64,000 nucleotides of DNA from JAFGRU01 sp016934985 (GCA_963665045.2 CAXXJQ010000003.1:186001-250000), one strand, 5' to 3'; positions 8,387-16,873 are shown, counted from the first letter of the stretch. The notes: generated from the letters alone by a model not told the origin. Numbers and translations are program-made.

Positions 8387-9080
8387 CCCATTCCCGGTTG
8401 AATTCCCTGGTCGTTTCGGACGCTTCCCTGTCCTCTTCTTCGTCTTCTTTTTTTACATCTTCTTCAGCTTCTTTACCTTCTTCACCTGGCTCTTCAATTT
8501 CCTCATTCATCTCTTCAAATGTTTCATTTGCCTCTGGCTCAAGGTTTTCCTCATCGGTTGCGAGAATGCCATCTGCGCTCGGAAATTTACCCGCCAGAGG
8601 TCTCTCCACAACCATTAAGGCTTCCGGAATTTGAGGCCAATCGGTTTCGGCCAGCATGCGCTGATGCCTTTCGATAAGGCTTTTGAGGTTGGTTTCAAAC
8701 ACCAGCTTCTGCCGATTGATCTCCTGGATCTGTTCGATCAACTCCACGCGCCGCTGCTCTCCCTGGCTGACGATTTTTCCCGCCTTCAGGCGCGCATCCT
8801 CAACGATCAGTTCGGCTTCCTTGCGAGCGTTTTGCCTGAGGCCGTCGGTGACCTGCTGAGTTGTCAGCAGGGCCTCCTTCAGGGTTGATTCGGTCTGGCG
8901 CATATCTTCCAGGGATTGCCGGGTCCGGGCCAGGTTCTCCTTCAGCTCCTGATTTTCCCGGTGGAGGTTCTCCAGTTGTTCGGCCACTTTTTCCAGAAAC
9001 TGGTCGACGCCGGTCTTTTCATATCCCATGAAACGGTTTTTGAACTGATACTGTTGAATATCAATGGGAGTGATTTCCAT
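8379..9080 (-). CDS. divIVA: DivIVA-domain protein
   Basis: This 233-residue coiled-coil protein starts with the DivIVA membrane-binding domain (ITPIDIQQYQFKNRFMGYEKTGVDQFLEKVAEQ, given here by its range of residues 4-37 in shortened form: PIDIQQYQFKNRF, then GVDQFLEKVA). A long coiled coil follows to about residue 150, then a strongly acidic tail rich in Glu. The ATG at 9080, with AGAGGGA 6 bases upstream, is preferred over the in-frame TTG two codons earlier. DivIVA proteins mark curved or dividing membrane sites and recruit partners. Its role outside Gram-positive bacteria is less clear. It lies between yggT and the DUF167 gene. Confidence 0.88.
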   Translation of the reverse strand: MEITPIDIQQYQFKNRFMGYEKTGVDQFLEKVAEQLENLHRENQELKENLARTRQSLEDMRQTESTLKEALLTTQQVTDGLRQNARKEAELIVEDARLKAGKIVSQGEQRRVELIEQIQEINRQKLVFETNLKSLIERHQRMLAETDWPQIPEALMVVERPLAGKFPSADGILATDEENLEPEANETFEEMNEEIEEPGEEGKEAEEDVKKEDEEEDREASETTREFNREWDV

Positions 9081-9098
9081 AGACAATCCCTCTGTTGT

Positions 9099-9392
9099 TT
9101 AAAAAGAACTTGCCAGTTGGATAAAAACGGCATGGATGACCCGCTGGAGGAAAGTGAGCGCTACCAGGAGTACCAGGGGGGAGAAATCGATGCCGCCGAA
9201 AGTCATGGGTACCCAGCGTTGGATTTTGTACAAAACCGGATCAGTGGCACTGTGGAGAAAACGGACGATGGGGTTGTAGGGGTCGGGATTGACCCAGGAA
9301 AGAATGGCGCGTGCGACAATGATAAAAATGTAGAGGGTAAAAACCAGATCAACGACTTGGGCCAGAGCCAGAATGATTTCCCGTACGATCAT
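9099..9392 (-). CDS. YggT family membrane protein
   Basis: This 97-residue protein has two hydrophobic segments (about residues 7-30 and 66-85) around the YggT signature ILSWVNPDPYNPIVRFLHS and DPVLYKIQRWVP. It is the first gene of the yggT-divIVA-DUF167 operon. The family is linked by neighbourhood to division and osmotic stress, but the mechanism is unknown. Confidence 0.9.
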   Translation of the reverse strand: MIVREIILALAQVVDLVFTLYIFIIVARAILSWVNPDPYNPIVRFLHSATDPVLYKIQRWVPMTFGGIDFSPLVLLVALTFLQRVIHAVFIQLASSF

Positions 9393-9650
9393 TGGACCTT
9401 CCTGTGCAGATGCTGAAAAAAGACCTGTTTGTTAAAATAAAATTAATAAGAAATGCTGACCCTGAATTTTATACAGAACCTCCGAAGCCTGTCAAACGGT
9501 TTAAAAGGCCTGAGAGGTTAAAAAAAAGCGTTTTCTGCTTCAGGAAGAAATCCGCCGGGGTTTCAGGCATCGAAAAATTCTCTGGAATAATGCCCTGTCA
9601 ATTGCTACTATAACACCCTTTTTCAAAATAATATTTGAAAGGTTTTCGTT

Positions 9651-10727
9651 ATGAACAAAATCAGACCACGTACTGACAACCTGCATGTCAGCGGCCTGAC
9701 CCCGATTATTGCGCCCGCAGACCTGATTCAGGTTTTCCCCCTGTCGGAAGAGGATGCGGAGTTTGTAGCCAATTCGAGGAACCGAATCATCGATATCCTT
9801 TCCGGCCGGGACAAGCGGCTCATGCTGGTGGTAGGTCCCTGCTCCATTCACGATCCGGTCGCGGCACTAGATTATGCAGGGCGGCTCAGCCGTTTGAGCC
9901 GGGAGATCGAAGATCAGATTGCCGTTGTGATGCGGGTCTATTTTGAGAAACCCCGCACCACTATCGGCTGGAAAGGCCTGATCAACGATCCGGATTTGAA
10001 CAGCAGCCATCAGATTTCCAAAGGTCTGGGCATCGCCCGCCAACTCCTCTGTTCCATTACGGCTCTGAAACTTCCGGTTGCGGTCGAGCTTCTCGATCCG
10101 ATCACACCCCCTTATTTTTCCGACATTATCAGCTGGGGCGCCATCGGCGCCCGGACTACCGAGTCCCAGCCTCACCGGGAGTTGGCCAGCGGCTCCTCCT
10201 TCCCCGTGGGTTTTAAAAACGGTACCGACGGCTCCCTGCAGATTGCCATAGACGGTATCGGTTCGGCCCTGCACCCGCATACTTTTCTGGGCATCAATCG
10301 GGAAGGCCGGACGGCCATCGTCAAAACCAAGGGCAACCCTGACGTTCACATCGTGCTGCGCGGCGGCAGCGATAACCCCAATTATTTCCCTGAGGATATC
10401 GAGCAAACCGAAAAACTTCTGGAGAAAGCCGGATTACCCAAAGGAATCATGGTCGACTGCAGCCACGCCAACTCTTTCAAAAATCACGAACGTCAGGAAG
10501 AGGTGCTGCTTAATGTTTTAGAGCAGATTGCTGCAGGCAACAAATCTATCGCTGCGCTGATGATAGAGAGCAACCTGAAGCCCGGTAATCAGAAAATATC
10601 TTCCGATCCGGCCGCCATGGAATATGGTGTGTCGGTCACTGATAAGTGTGTCGGCTGGGAAGATACCGAGAGAATGCTCCGTTATGCCCGCGAAAAACTG
10701 AAGGAGATGGGCGGACGCCCACTTTGA
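9651..10727 (+). CDS. aroF: 3-deoxy-7-phosphoheptulonate synthase, class I (DAHP synthase)
   Basis: This enzyme condenses phosphoenolpyruvate and erythrose 4-phosphate, the first step of the shikimate pathway. The 358 residues include the class I motifs VVGPCSIHDP (near 62), MRVYFEKPRTTIGWKG (near 93), the substrate loop SGSSFPVGFKNGTDG (near 180) and MVDCSHANS with the metal ligands near 268. The length is normal for the AroF/G/H type. An intergenic region of about 260 bases precedes it without a leader peptide I can identify, so feedback inhibition is more likely than attenuation. A terminator follows directly. Confidence 0.96.
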   Translation: MNKIRPRTDNLHVSGLTPIIAPADLIQVFPLSEEDAEFVANSRNRIIDILSGRDKRLMLVVGPCSIHDPVAALDYAGRLSRLSREIEDQIAVVMRVYFEKPRTTIGWKGLINDPDLNSSHQISKGLGIARQLLCSITALKLPVAVELLDPITPPYFSDIISWGAIGARTTESQPHRELASGSSFPVGFKNGTDGSLQIAIDGIGSALHPHTFLGINREGRTAIVKTKGNPDVHIVLRGGSDNPNYFPEDIEQTEKLLEKAGLPKGIMVDCSHANSFKNHERQEEVLLNVLEQIAAGNKSIAALMIESNLKPGNQKISSDPAAMEYGVSVTDKCVGWEDTERMLRYAREKLKEMGGRPL

Positions 10728-10753
10728 AAAAGGGAACTTTTTGTCCCTTTTTC
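10726..10753 (+). terminator. Rho-independent terminator after aroF
   Basis: AAAAAGGGAAC is followed by a short T-rich loop and GTCCCTTTTT, starting at the aroF stop codon. It is a compact stem with a U-tract. Confidence 0.75.
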
Positions 10754-10789
10754 TGAAAAGTTGAGAAATGAGGTTATGGTTCCAGGCAT

Positions 10790-10981
10790 TCAGCCGTTTT
10801 GCCGGAGGGTTATGTCTTCAAGCAGAAGCTGGATGTCATCCCCATTGACCAGAACTACTTTTCCTCTTTTTCTCTCCGAACGTGCCAGGCCTTCATCGAC
10901 CCAGTTGAGGATGAGAGCCTTGGAAACGCCGAACTTATGACTGGCTTCGAGAGGTGAATACCAAGTTTTTCCAAGAGACAT
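10790..10981 (-). CDS. Small helix-turn-helix protein (MerR/excisionase-like)
   Basis: This 63-residue protein is almost only a DNA-binding domain. WYSPLEASHKFGVSKALILNWVDEG has the helix-turn-helix pattern of MerR-type and excisionase (helix_turn_helix_17) proteins, followed by a basic wing (ARSERKRGKVVLVN) and a short tail. A GAGGAG ribosome binding site and a TATAAT-like box lie upstream on the minus strand. No integrase or phage genes are near it, so it is an orphan. It may be a small regulator; its target is unknown. Confidence 0.7.
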   Translation of the reverse strand: MSLGKTWYSPLEASHKFGVSKALILNWVDEGLARSERKRGKVVLVNGDDIQLLLEDITLRQNG

Positions 10982-11126
10982 GGCTTCTTTTCTCCTCTAT
11001 GGCAGAGATTGGCTGGGAAAAACCGTTCTATCGTATATAATTATAACGCAAGATGCGCAGATGTCTTGTCTTGAGGGGCGATTGATCCGGCAGGGGCGAA
11101 TTAATTCGTTCGGCGAGAAAATTGCC

Positions 11127-11155
11127 TTGACAAGAAGCCTTTTTTTCGTTAGATG
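11127..11155 (+). promoter_or_regulatory. Probable sigma-70 promoter of rplM-rpsI
   Basis: A consensus -35 TTGACA (11127-11132) is followed after 17 bases by TAGATG (11150-11155) as a weak -10. It lies about 60 bases upstream of the rplM start. The -35 and the spacing are good, the -10 is poor. Confidence 0.5.
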
Positions 11156-11215
11156 TTCTTGTTCGTTACGCTTTTTCCACAGCTTGTAAGCGCTTGAGAT
11201 AGAAGAGAGGTTTTG

Positions 11216-11644
11216 ATGAGTACGCAAATAGTCCCCACGGCGGATATCGACAGAAGCTGGTATGTCGTCGATCTCCAGAATAAGGTCCTTGGCCGTGCCG
11301 CCACAGAGATTGCCCGGGTTCTCAGGGGTAAACATAAGGCCGTCTATGCAAATCATGTGGATGCCGGTGACTTCGTTATCGTCATCAATGCCGACAAGGT
11401 TCACCTGACCGGCAAGAAGCTGACGGATAAATTTTATTATCGTCATTCCGGTTATCCGGGCGGCATTCGCTCCACCAGCGCGGGCAAACTTCTGGAAGAA
11501 AAGCCGGAAGAGGTGATCCGCATTGCTGTCAAAGGAATGCTTCCCAAAAACAAACTGGGACGCCAGATGTTCAAAAAGCTGAAGGTTTATCGTGGCAGTG
11601 ATCATCCCCACGAGGCCCAAAAACCCCAGGCTTTGACTATTTAA
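11216..11644 (+). CDS. rplM: 50S ribosomal protein L13
   Basis: This is a structural protein of the large ribosomal subunit. The 142 residues match E. coli L13 in length and show the family motifs RSWYVVDLQNKVLGRAATEIA, then YANHVDAGDFVIVINADK and HSGYPGG. The ATG at 11216 is chosen over the TTG one codon upstream because it has GAGAGG at the right distance and gives the standard N-terminus. It forms a two-gene operon with rpsI, as in most bacteria. L13 is known to regulate its own operon through the leader in some species; I could not identify a leader structure here. Confidence 0.97.
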   Translation: MSTQIVPTADIDRSWYVVDLQNKVLGRAATEIARVLRGKHKAVYANHVDAGDFVIVINADKVHLTGKKLTDKFYYRHSGYPGGIRSTSAGKLLEEKPEEVIRIAVKGMLPKNKLGRQMFKKLKVYRGSDHPHEAQKPQALTI

Positions 11645-11665
11645 TCAATTTAGGAGAGAAAACCG

Positions 11666-12058
11666 ATGGCAGAACAGAGTTTTTACGCTACCGGCAAGAA
11701 GAAAACCTCTATTGCCCGTGTCTGGCTCCAGCCCGGAAGCGGAAACATTACCGTCAACCGCCTGCCGCTTGATGATTATTTTGGGAGAGGAATTCTTAAA
11801 ATGCTCATCGACCAGCCCTTGGAGCTTACCGAGAGCATAGGAAAATTTGATATTTCCGTTAACGTTTGCGGCGGCGGACACACCGGTCAGGCCGGTGCGA
11901 TCAAGCATGGTATTTCCAAGGCTTTGCTCGTGTACAACCCCGACCTGCGCCCGGTTCTGAAAAAAGCCGGATTCCTGACCCGCGACAGTCGCGTCAAGGA
12001 GAGAAAGAAATATGGACGTCGGGCAGCGCGTGCCAGATTCCAGTTTTCCAAGCGCTGA
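11666..12058 (+). CDS. rpsI: 30S ribosomal protein S9
   Basis: This is a small-subunit ribosomal protein whose C-terminal tail reaches the P-site tRNA. The 130 residues carry ATGKKKTSIARVWLQPGSG at the start, VCGGGHTGQAGAIKHGISKA in the middle and the conserved end DSRVKERKKYGRRAARARFQ (final residues FSKR). The canonical Lys-Arg C-terminus is present. It starts 21 bases after rplM with a TAGGAGAG ribosome binding site and completes the L13-S9 operon. Confidence 0.97.
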   Translation: MAEQSFYATGKKKTSIARVWLQPGSGNITVNRLPLDDYFGRGILKMLIDQPLELTESIGKFDISVNVCGGGHTGQAGAIKHGISKALLVYNPDLRPVLKKAGFLTRDSRVKERKKYGRRAARARFQFSKR

Positions 12059-12176
12059 TTTTATCGCCTTACGACTGTTTCTTTTTTCAGGTTTATCCAT
12101 ATATCTGTGCTTGTTCAACATGAGGACAGGAAACCGGTCTGGTTTCCTGTCTTCTTTTTGAAGGGGGTACTACACC

Positions 12177-13217
12177 ATGACCCGCCGCATTGCGATTGTG
12201 GGTGCCGGTGGTTATACCGGCATTGAGCTGATGAGGCTTCTTTTCAACCATCCCCGGGCCGAGATAACGTGCCTGACTTCCCTGGAGGATATCGGCGAAC
12301 CTGTCAGCAAATCCTTCCCTTCCCTATTAGATAGAATTCCTGTCCCGCTGGAAACTTTGGATGTCGAGAAGGTTGCCGCCAAGGCGGACATCGTTTTTAC
12401 CGCCCTGCCGCACAAAGCTGCCATGGGAGTGGTGCCCGGCTTTCTCAAGGCCGGCAAAAAAGTCATTGACCTTTCAGCCGACTATCGTTTGCAGAACATC
12501 AAAGTCTATGAGCGGTGGTATCAGACCCACACCAGCCCGGAACTCGTTCCGGAAGCGGCCTACGGTCTCCCCGAGCTGTACCGGGAAAGGGTCCGGGGGG
12601 CGCGTCTGGTGGCCAACCCCGGATGTTACCCGACCAGTGCGGTACTCGCTCTGGCGCCGTTGGCGCGGGATAAAATGATCGATCCGGAGACCCTGATCAT
12701 CGACAGTAAGTCCGGGGCGACCGGTGCCGGCCGCTCGGTGGGGATCAATACCCTGTTCTGCGAGGTCAACGAGGGTTTTAAAGCTTACGGTGTCGGCAGC
12801 CACCGTCACACCCCCGAAATCGAGCAGGTTCTGGGCGATCTTTTCGGCGCAGAGGTCCGCGTCAATTTCACTCCTCACCTTCTACCCATCAACCGTGGTA
12901 TCCTCTCGACCTCTTACGCCAAACTCACCCGCTCTTGCACCACCGAGGAACTTCTCGAGGTGTTCGGTGAATTTTACCGGGATGAGCCTTTTGTGAGGGT
13001 TCTCCCTGCGGGCCGATTGCCCAATGTGGCAGCCGTCAGGGGGGGCAACTTCTGTGACGTCGGGCTGGTCTGCGATCCCCGCACTGGTCGGGTCATTGTC
13101 GTGTCGGCTATCGACAATCTGGTCAAAGGGGCGTCCGGCCAGGCCGTTCAGAATATGAATCTCATGGAAGGGTTTGAAGAGACCCTTGGCCTCGATATCC
13201 TGCCGCTATTCCCATGA
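12177..13217 (+). CDS. argC: N-acetyl-gamma-glutamyl-phosphate reductase
   Basis: This is the third enzyme of arginine biosynthesis, which reduces N-acetylglutamyl phosphate to the semialdehyde with NADPH. The 346 residues start with the nucleotide-binding IAIVGAGGYTGIELMRLL and contain the active-site motif LVANPGCYPTS (catalytic Cys near residue 149) and the later HRHTPEIEQ. The length is standard for type 1 ArgC. An AAGGGGG site precedes the ATG. The gene follows rpsI by about 120 bases. No other arg genes are in the window. Confidence 0.97.
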   Translation: MTRRIAIVGAGGYTGIELMRLLFNHPRAEITCLTSLEDIGEPVSKSFPSLLDRIPVPLETLDVEKVAAKADIVFTALPHKAAMGVVPGFLKAGKKVIDLSADYRLQNIKVYERWYQTHTSPELVPEAAYGLPELYRERVRGARLVANPGCYPTSAVLALAPLARDKMIDPETLIIDSKSGATGAGRSVGINTLFCEVNEGFKAYGVGSHRHTPEIEQVLGDLFGAEVRVNFTPHLLPINRGILSTSYAKLTRSCTTEELLEVFGEFYRDEPFVRVLPAGRLPNVAAVRGGNFCDVGLVCDPRTGRVIVVSAIDNLVKGASGQAVQNMNLMEGFEETLGLDILPLFP

Positions 13218-13257
13218 CGGCACGGTTTGCCATCGTCTGACCATTGGATTGATTGTT

Positions 13258-13443
13258 ATGGAGTACCTGATTACCATACTCGGCGTGGTGTTGATTGTTG
13301 AGGGAATTCCCTGGTTCCTGTCGCCGTCCAAAATCAAAAAACTGTTCAGCCAGCTTCTTATTCTGCCGGACAAGACTCTGCGCTTTTACGGACTGTCCAT
13401 GATGCTGACGGGCTTACTGGTGGTTTATCTTGTCCGAGGCTAG
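13258..13443 (+). CDS. DUF2065 family small membrane protein
   Basis: This 61-residue protein (starting MEYLITILGVVLIVEGIPWF) has two hydrophobic helices, residues 3-19 and 43-58, separated by a basic loop with SPSKIKK. This is the layout of the DUF2065 family. The ATG at 13258 gives the family-typical N-terminus. The frame extends further upstream but lacks homology there. The function is unknown. Its 3' end abuts or overlaps the queA start. Confidence 0.8.
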   Translation: MEYLITILGVVLIVEGIPWFLSPSKIKKLFSQLLILPDKTLRFYGLSMMLTGLLVVYLVRG

Positions 13444-13444
13444 G

Positions 13445-14545
13445 GTGGCAAAGGCAGCCGCTCCGGATTCTCCTGCGAAGTCCCCTAGTGGCAATGCACA
13501 GGGAGAAACCCTGGCGCTGGAAGATTTCGACTATCACCTTCCGCCGGAGTTGATAGCCCAGCATCCTTCTGCGCGGCGTGGAGATTCGCGCCTCATGGTC
13601 GTGGGCCGTGCCGATGGTGCCGTCCAAACCGCTCACTTTTCCAAGATTACCGATAAATTCCGTCCTGGCGATCTTCTGGTGGTCAACGATACCCGCGTCA
13701 TTCCGGCCCGGCTCCTGGGTACCAAAGAAGGGACGGGCGGGCGGGTTGAGGTTTTTCTGGTTACGCGCAAGAACAGCGAGGCGGAAGAATGGAGTTGCCT
13801 GACCCGCGCCTCAAAAAGGCTCAAGCCGGGCCAGCGGATATTCTTGGGTGAAAAAATCCGGGCTACCGTTGTCGGAGAGGGCGAGCACCCGTTTCAAGAG
13901 ATCCTTTTCGAATGTGACGGCGAGTTCCTCGATGTCGTGGAAAAGGTCGGTCATATTCCCCTGCCGCCCTATATCCGGCGTGAGGACCTGGGGCTCGATC
14001 GTGAGCGCTACCAGACCATTTTTGCAGCCAGCCGCGGTGCCGTGGCCGCACCCACGGCCGGTCTCCATTTCAGCCCCGAGGTGCTGCAGGAACTCACTGC
14101 CCGCGGGGTTGAGGTCTGCAGTCTCACCCTGCACGTTGGCTTGGGGACATTTCTTCCGGTGCGGGTCGACAACCTTGCCGAACATCAGATGCACGAGGAA
14201 TTTTTTGCCGTTTCAACGGCTACGGCGGCCGCGGTCAATCAGGCCAAGGCGGAGGGAAGACGGGTCTTTGCAGTGGGGACCACGGTAACCCGTACTCTGG
14301 AGTCGGCCCTTGATGACCAGGGGCGTTTGCGGGCAATGGAGGGGAGCACACGGCTTTTCATCCGGCCAGGTTTCCGCTTCCGCATGGTAGATGCCCTGAT
14401 TACCAATTTCCATCTGCCCCAGTCCACCCTGCTTATGCTGGTTTCAGCTTTTGCAGGCAGGGAATTGGTGCTGGAGGCCTACCGGCAGGCCGTTGCAGAA
14501 AAGTTCCGCTTTTTCAGCTATGGCGACTGTATGCTGATTATTTGA
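13445..14545 (+). CDS. queA: tRNA preQ1(34) S-adenosylmethionine ribosyltransferase-isomerase
   Basis: This enzyme transfers the ribosyl part of S-adenosylmethionine to preQ1 in tRNA to make epoxyqueuosine. The core starts at LEDFDYHLPPELIAQHP and includes the family motifs DSRLMVV, PARLLGTKEGTGG, VAAPTAGLHFS, TLHVGLGTFLPV and, near the end, TNFHLPQSTLLMLVSAFAG. There is no ATG in the right place. GTG at 13445 (GAGG five bases upstream) or TTG at 13430 are the candidates. Either gives a 25-30 residue extension rich in Ala, Ser and Pro before the conserved start, which is unusual. tgt lies downstream beyond a repeat-filled gap, so two queuosine genes are near neighbours. Confidence 0.93.
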   Translation: MAKAAAPDSPAKSPSGNAQGETLALEDFDYHLPPELIAQHPSARRGDSRLMVVGRADGAVQTAHFSKITDKFRPGDLLVVNDTRVIPARLLGTKEGTGGRVEVFLVTRKNSEAEEWSCLTRASKRLKPGQRIFLGEKIRATVVGEGEHPFQEILFECDGEFLDVVEKVGHIPLPPYIRREDLGLDRERYQTIFAASRGAVAAPTAGLHFSPEVLQELTARGVEVCSLTLHVGLGTFLPVRVDNLAEHQMHEEFFAVSTATAAAVNQAKAEGRRVFAVGTTVTRTLESALDDQGRLRAMEGSTRLFIRPGFRFRMVDALITNFHLPQSTLLMLVSAFAGRELVLEAYRQAVAEKFRFFSYGDCMLII

Positions 14546-14609
14546 TGAAACAGTTTTAAGTTGAAAGTTTTAAGTGTTAAGTGCAATTCCCTTATACCGC
14601 AACTGGAGC

Positions 14610-14830
14610 GGAGAGGGGCCGGGGTTGCGTCCCCGGACGCCGCCTTACTCTTTTTGCTTGCCCGAAAAAGAGTAAGCAGAAAAAGGCACCCCGGCATCTT
14701 GCCCTTCGGGTTCCCGTTGCGGGGCGGTTCTTTTGAGGCCGGTCAGGAACTCGCTGCGCTCAGACAGCCTGCCCGGCTTGATCTCAAAAGCCCCACCCCG
14801 CAACGGCTGCGATGCAAGGGGAAAAGGCAA
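14610..14830 (+). repeat. Intergenic repeat element, copy A
   Basis: A GC-rich, non-coding-looking element between queA and tgt. It contains in order TTGCGTCCCCGGACG, an imperfect palindrome built on a lysine/asparagine-like run (TTACTCTTTTTG / AAAAAGAGTAAG), GGGGCGG, CTCGCTGCGCTC and an end with CGATGCAAGGGG. The same order of blocks is found in reverse at 14920-15135 (copy B). Related sequences are familiar from intergenic regions of several proteobacteria, where they are often mis-annotated as short proteins ending in LDLKSPTPQRLRCKGK. Confidence 0.65.
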
Positions 14831-14919
14831 AAACCTTGAAAACCTTAAAACCAGGTTTAAGCCATTTTGTGGCAAGGCCACAAAATGAGCTGATTAAGCT
14901 TAATGTTGATTATGAATTT

Positions 14920-15135
14920 TAACCCCTTGCGATGACGCCGGAGTGGAGGAAAGGTTTTGAGATCAGACGGACATCTGAGCGGTTTTTGCGAATCATGGCC
15001 GTCCTCAAAAGGTTTCCGGAGCGCAGGGAAGCCGTAGGCCGAATCGCGGGGCGTCCTTTTCTTTGTTTCTTTCTTTTTGACGTAAAAAGAAAGAAAGCGT
15101 CGTCCGGGGACGCAACCTCGGTGTTAAAATCGCGG
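14920..15135 (-). repeat. Intergenic repeat element, copy B (inverted relative to copy A)
   Basis: Read on the minus strand this segment shows the same block order as copy A: TTGCGTCCCCGGACG, a palindrome (TTTCTTTCTTTTTACGTC and its partner), GGACGCCCC, CCTGCGCTCC, GATCTCAAAA and an end with ATCGCAAGGGG. Copy A and copy B are diverged and point at each other around an AT-rich spacer of roughly 90 bases (14830-14920). The rest of the 14546-15188 gap holds no gene I can support. Confidence 0.6.
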
Positions 15136-15188
15136 CAAAAAACAAAAAAGGTCGTGTTTGGTTGGACCTGACGCCCGCTGAAACGAAG

Positions 15189-16304
15189 ATGGAAAATTTC
15201 AATTTCACATTATTAAAAAAAGATTCCCTGACCCAGGCCCGCCTGGGCGAAATCCGAACCCGCCGGGGTCTGATTGAAACGCCCATTTTCATGCCCGTGG
15301 GGACACAGGGTACTGTCAAGGGGATGCTGCCCGAAACCCTGCTCGATCTCGGGGCGCAGATAATTCTGGGCAACACCTATCATCTCTACCTGCGACCCGG
15401 ACACGAGCTTATCAGACAGCTTGGGGGGCTTCACACATTCATGAACTGGCCGCGTCCCATCCTCACCGACAGCGGCGGTTTCCAGGTTTTCAGCCTTGGC
15501 AAGCTTTGCAAGATCAGCGAGGAAGGGGTCTGCTTTCAGTCCCACCTTGACGGCTCGCGCCATAACCTGACGCCTGAGTTTTCCATCGCCGTGCAGGAAG
15601 CGCTGGGGTCGGATATCATTATGGCGTTCGACGAATGCGTCCCGTATCCGTCGACCCGCGAATATGTCCGGGATGCCACCGAGCGCTCCACCCGCTGGGC
15701 GCGGCGCTCAAAAAGCGCCTGGCGGCAGGAAGAGGGCTCCGCCCTGTTCGGCATCGTCCAGGGGGGGATGTACGAGGATTTGAGAAGACGCAGCAGCGAA
15801 GACCTGCTATCCATAGGTTTCGGAGGTTATGCCGTCGGCGGCCTTTCCCTCGGCGAGGAAATTGCCCTCATGTACGATATCATGGAGTGTTCTCTCCCCC
15901 TGCTTCCCGAGGACCGGCCCCGCTATATCATGGGCGTGGGCACTCCCGAGGACCTGGTCGAAGGCGTGGCTCGCGGGGCGGATATGTTCGACTGCGTCAT
16001 GCCGACCCGCAATGCCCGTAACGGCGTACTTTTTACCAACAGCGGCAAAATCAGTATCAAACAGAGCCGTTACCGGGAGGACCCCAACCCTCTGGACCCG
16101 GAATGCACGTGCTACGTCTGCCGTCACTACAGCCGGGCCTACTTGCGTCATCTTTTCCAGGCCAACGAGATTTTGTCATCGGTGCTGAATACCCAGCATA
16201 ACCTGCATTACTATCTCGACCTTATGAAGAAGATAAGGGCGGCTATTCAGGAGGGGACCTTCACTGAATTTCGCCGCGATTTTTACCGCAAAAGACAGCA
16301 ATAA
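15189..16304 (+). CDS. tgt: Queuine/preQ1 tRNA-guanine transglycosylase
   Basis: This enzyme exchanges guanine 34 for preQ1 in tRNAs with GUN anticodons. The 371 residues include TPIFMPVGTQGTVKG, the active-site aspartate in ILTDSGGFQVFSL (about residue 94), VQGGMYEDLR, GGLSLGEE, the nucleophile aspartate segment MFDCVMPTRNARNG and the zinc site CTCYVC with its distant histidine in SRAYLRHLFQANE. The ATG at 15189 gives the usual start; an in-frame TTG lies nine codons upstream. It heads a likely tgt-yajC-secD-secF run. Confidence 0.96.
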   Translation: MENFNFTLLKKDSLTQARLGEIRTRRGLIETPIFMPVGTQGTVKGMLPETLLDLGAQIILGNTYHLYLRPGHELIRQLGGLHTFMNWPRPILTDSGGFQVFSLGKLCKISEEGVCFQSHLDGSRHNLTPEFSIAVQEALGSDIIMAFDECVPYPSTREYVRDATERSTRWARRSKSAWRQEEGSALFGIVQGGMYEDLRRRSSEDLLSIGFGGYAVGGLSLGEEIALMYDIMECSLPLLPEDRPRYIMGVGTPEDLVEGVARGADMFDCVMPTRNARNGVLFTNSGKISIKQSRYREDPNPLDPECTCYVCRHYSRAYLRHLFQANEILSSVLNTQHNLHYYLDLMKKIRAAIQEGTFTEFRRDFYRKRQQ

Positions 16305-16454
16305 GGTCTTAAAAACAGGGTTTTTCCCAAAAAGTTGGTAAAAAGGGCCAAGATAATTTTTTTTTTGTTTTAAATTCTGTTATAAAGTTGACGATATTCG
16401 ACTTTCAGTCGGTTGCGTCGGAGTACTATCCATTACAGCCAGGAGGTTAATTCT

Positions 16455-16787
16455 ATGGTATCTGAAGCATATGCAATGGCCAACACCGCTGCGGGTCAGG
16501 CGGGGGGACGTCCGGGATATGAAACCATCGTCATGCTGGTTGTCATGTTCGGAATTTTTTACTTTCTGCTCATCCGCCCTCAGCAAAAAAGGGCTAAACA
16601 GCATAAACAGCTTCTCGAGGCATTGAAAATCGGCGATCAGGTTGTCACTGCCGGGGGGCTCCACGGCAAGGTGGCCGCGCTCCAGGATGATGTCATCACG
16701 CTGGAAGTGGCCAGCGGCGTGCGGATGAAATTCAACCGTTCATCGATTGTCAGTACTCAGAAAGAAGCAACCCAGGAAAAACAATAG
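16455..16787 (+). CDS. yajC: Preprotein translocase accessory subunit YajC
   Basis: This single-span inner-membrane protein associates with SecDF in protein export. The 110 residues have one hydrophobic helix (YETIVMLVVMFGIFYFLLI) followed by the family signature RPQQKRAKQHKQLLEALK and GDQVVTAGGLHGKV. A perfect AGGAGG lies 8 bases before the ATG at 16455, which excludes an upstream in-frame start. It is followed by secD and secF. Confidence 0.95.
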   Translation: MVSEAYAMANTAAGQAGGRPGYETIVMLVVMFGIFYFLLIRPQQKRAKQHKQLLEALKIGDQVVTAGGLHGKVAALQDDVITLEVASGVRMKFNRSSIVSTQKEATQEKQ

Positions 16788-16873
16788 CCTGCTCGGCAGG
16801 AACTGGAACGTTTCTCTCTTCCTTTTTCGTGCCGACCAAATTGTATTCATTCCCAAAGGAGATAGCGTAGATC

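Noticed and set aside
9393..9650. Leader-peptide attenuator or T-box upstream of aroF
   Set aside because: I found no short frame rich in Phe, Tyr or Trp codons, no terminator/antiterminator pair and no T-box core motif.
14561..14881. Short frames ending like LDLKSPTPQRLRCKGK in the queA-tgt gap
   Set aside because: They are translations of the intergenic repeat, not proteins. The repeat also gives open frames on both strands, and its second copy has no matching protein.
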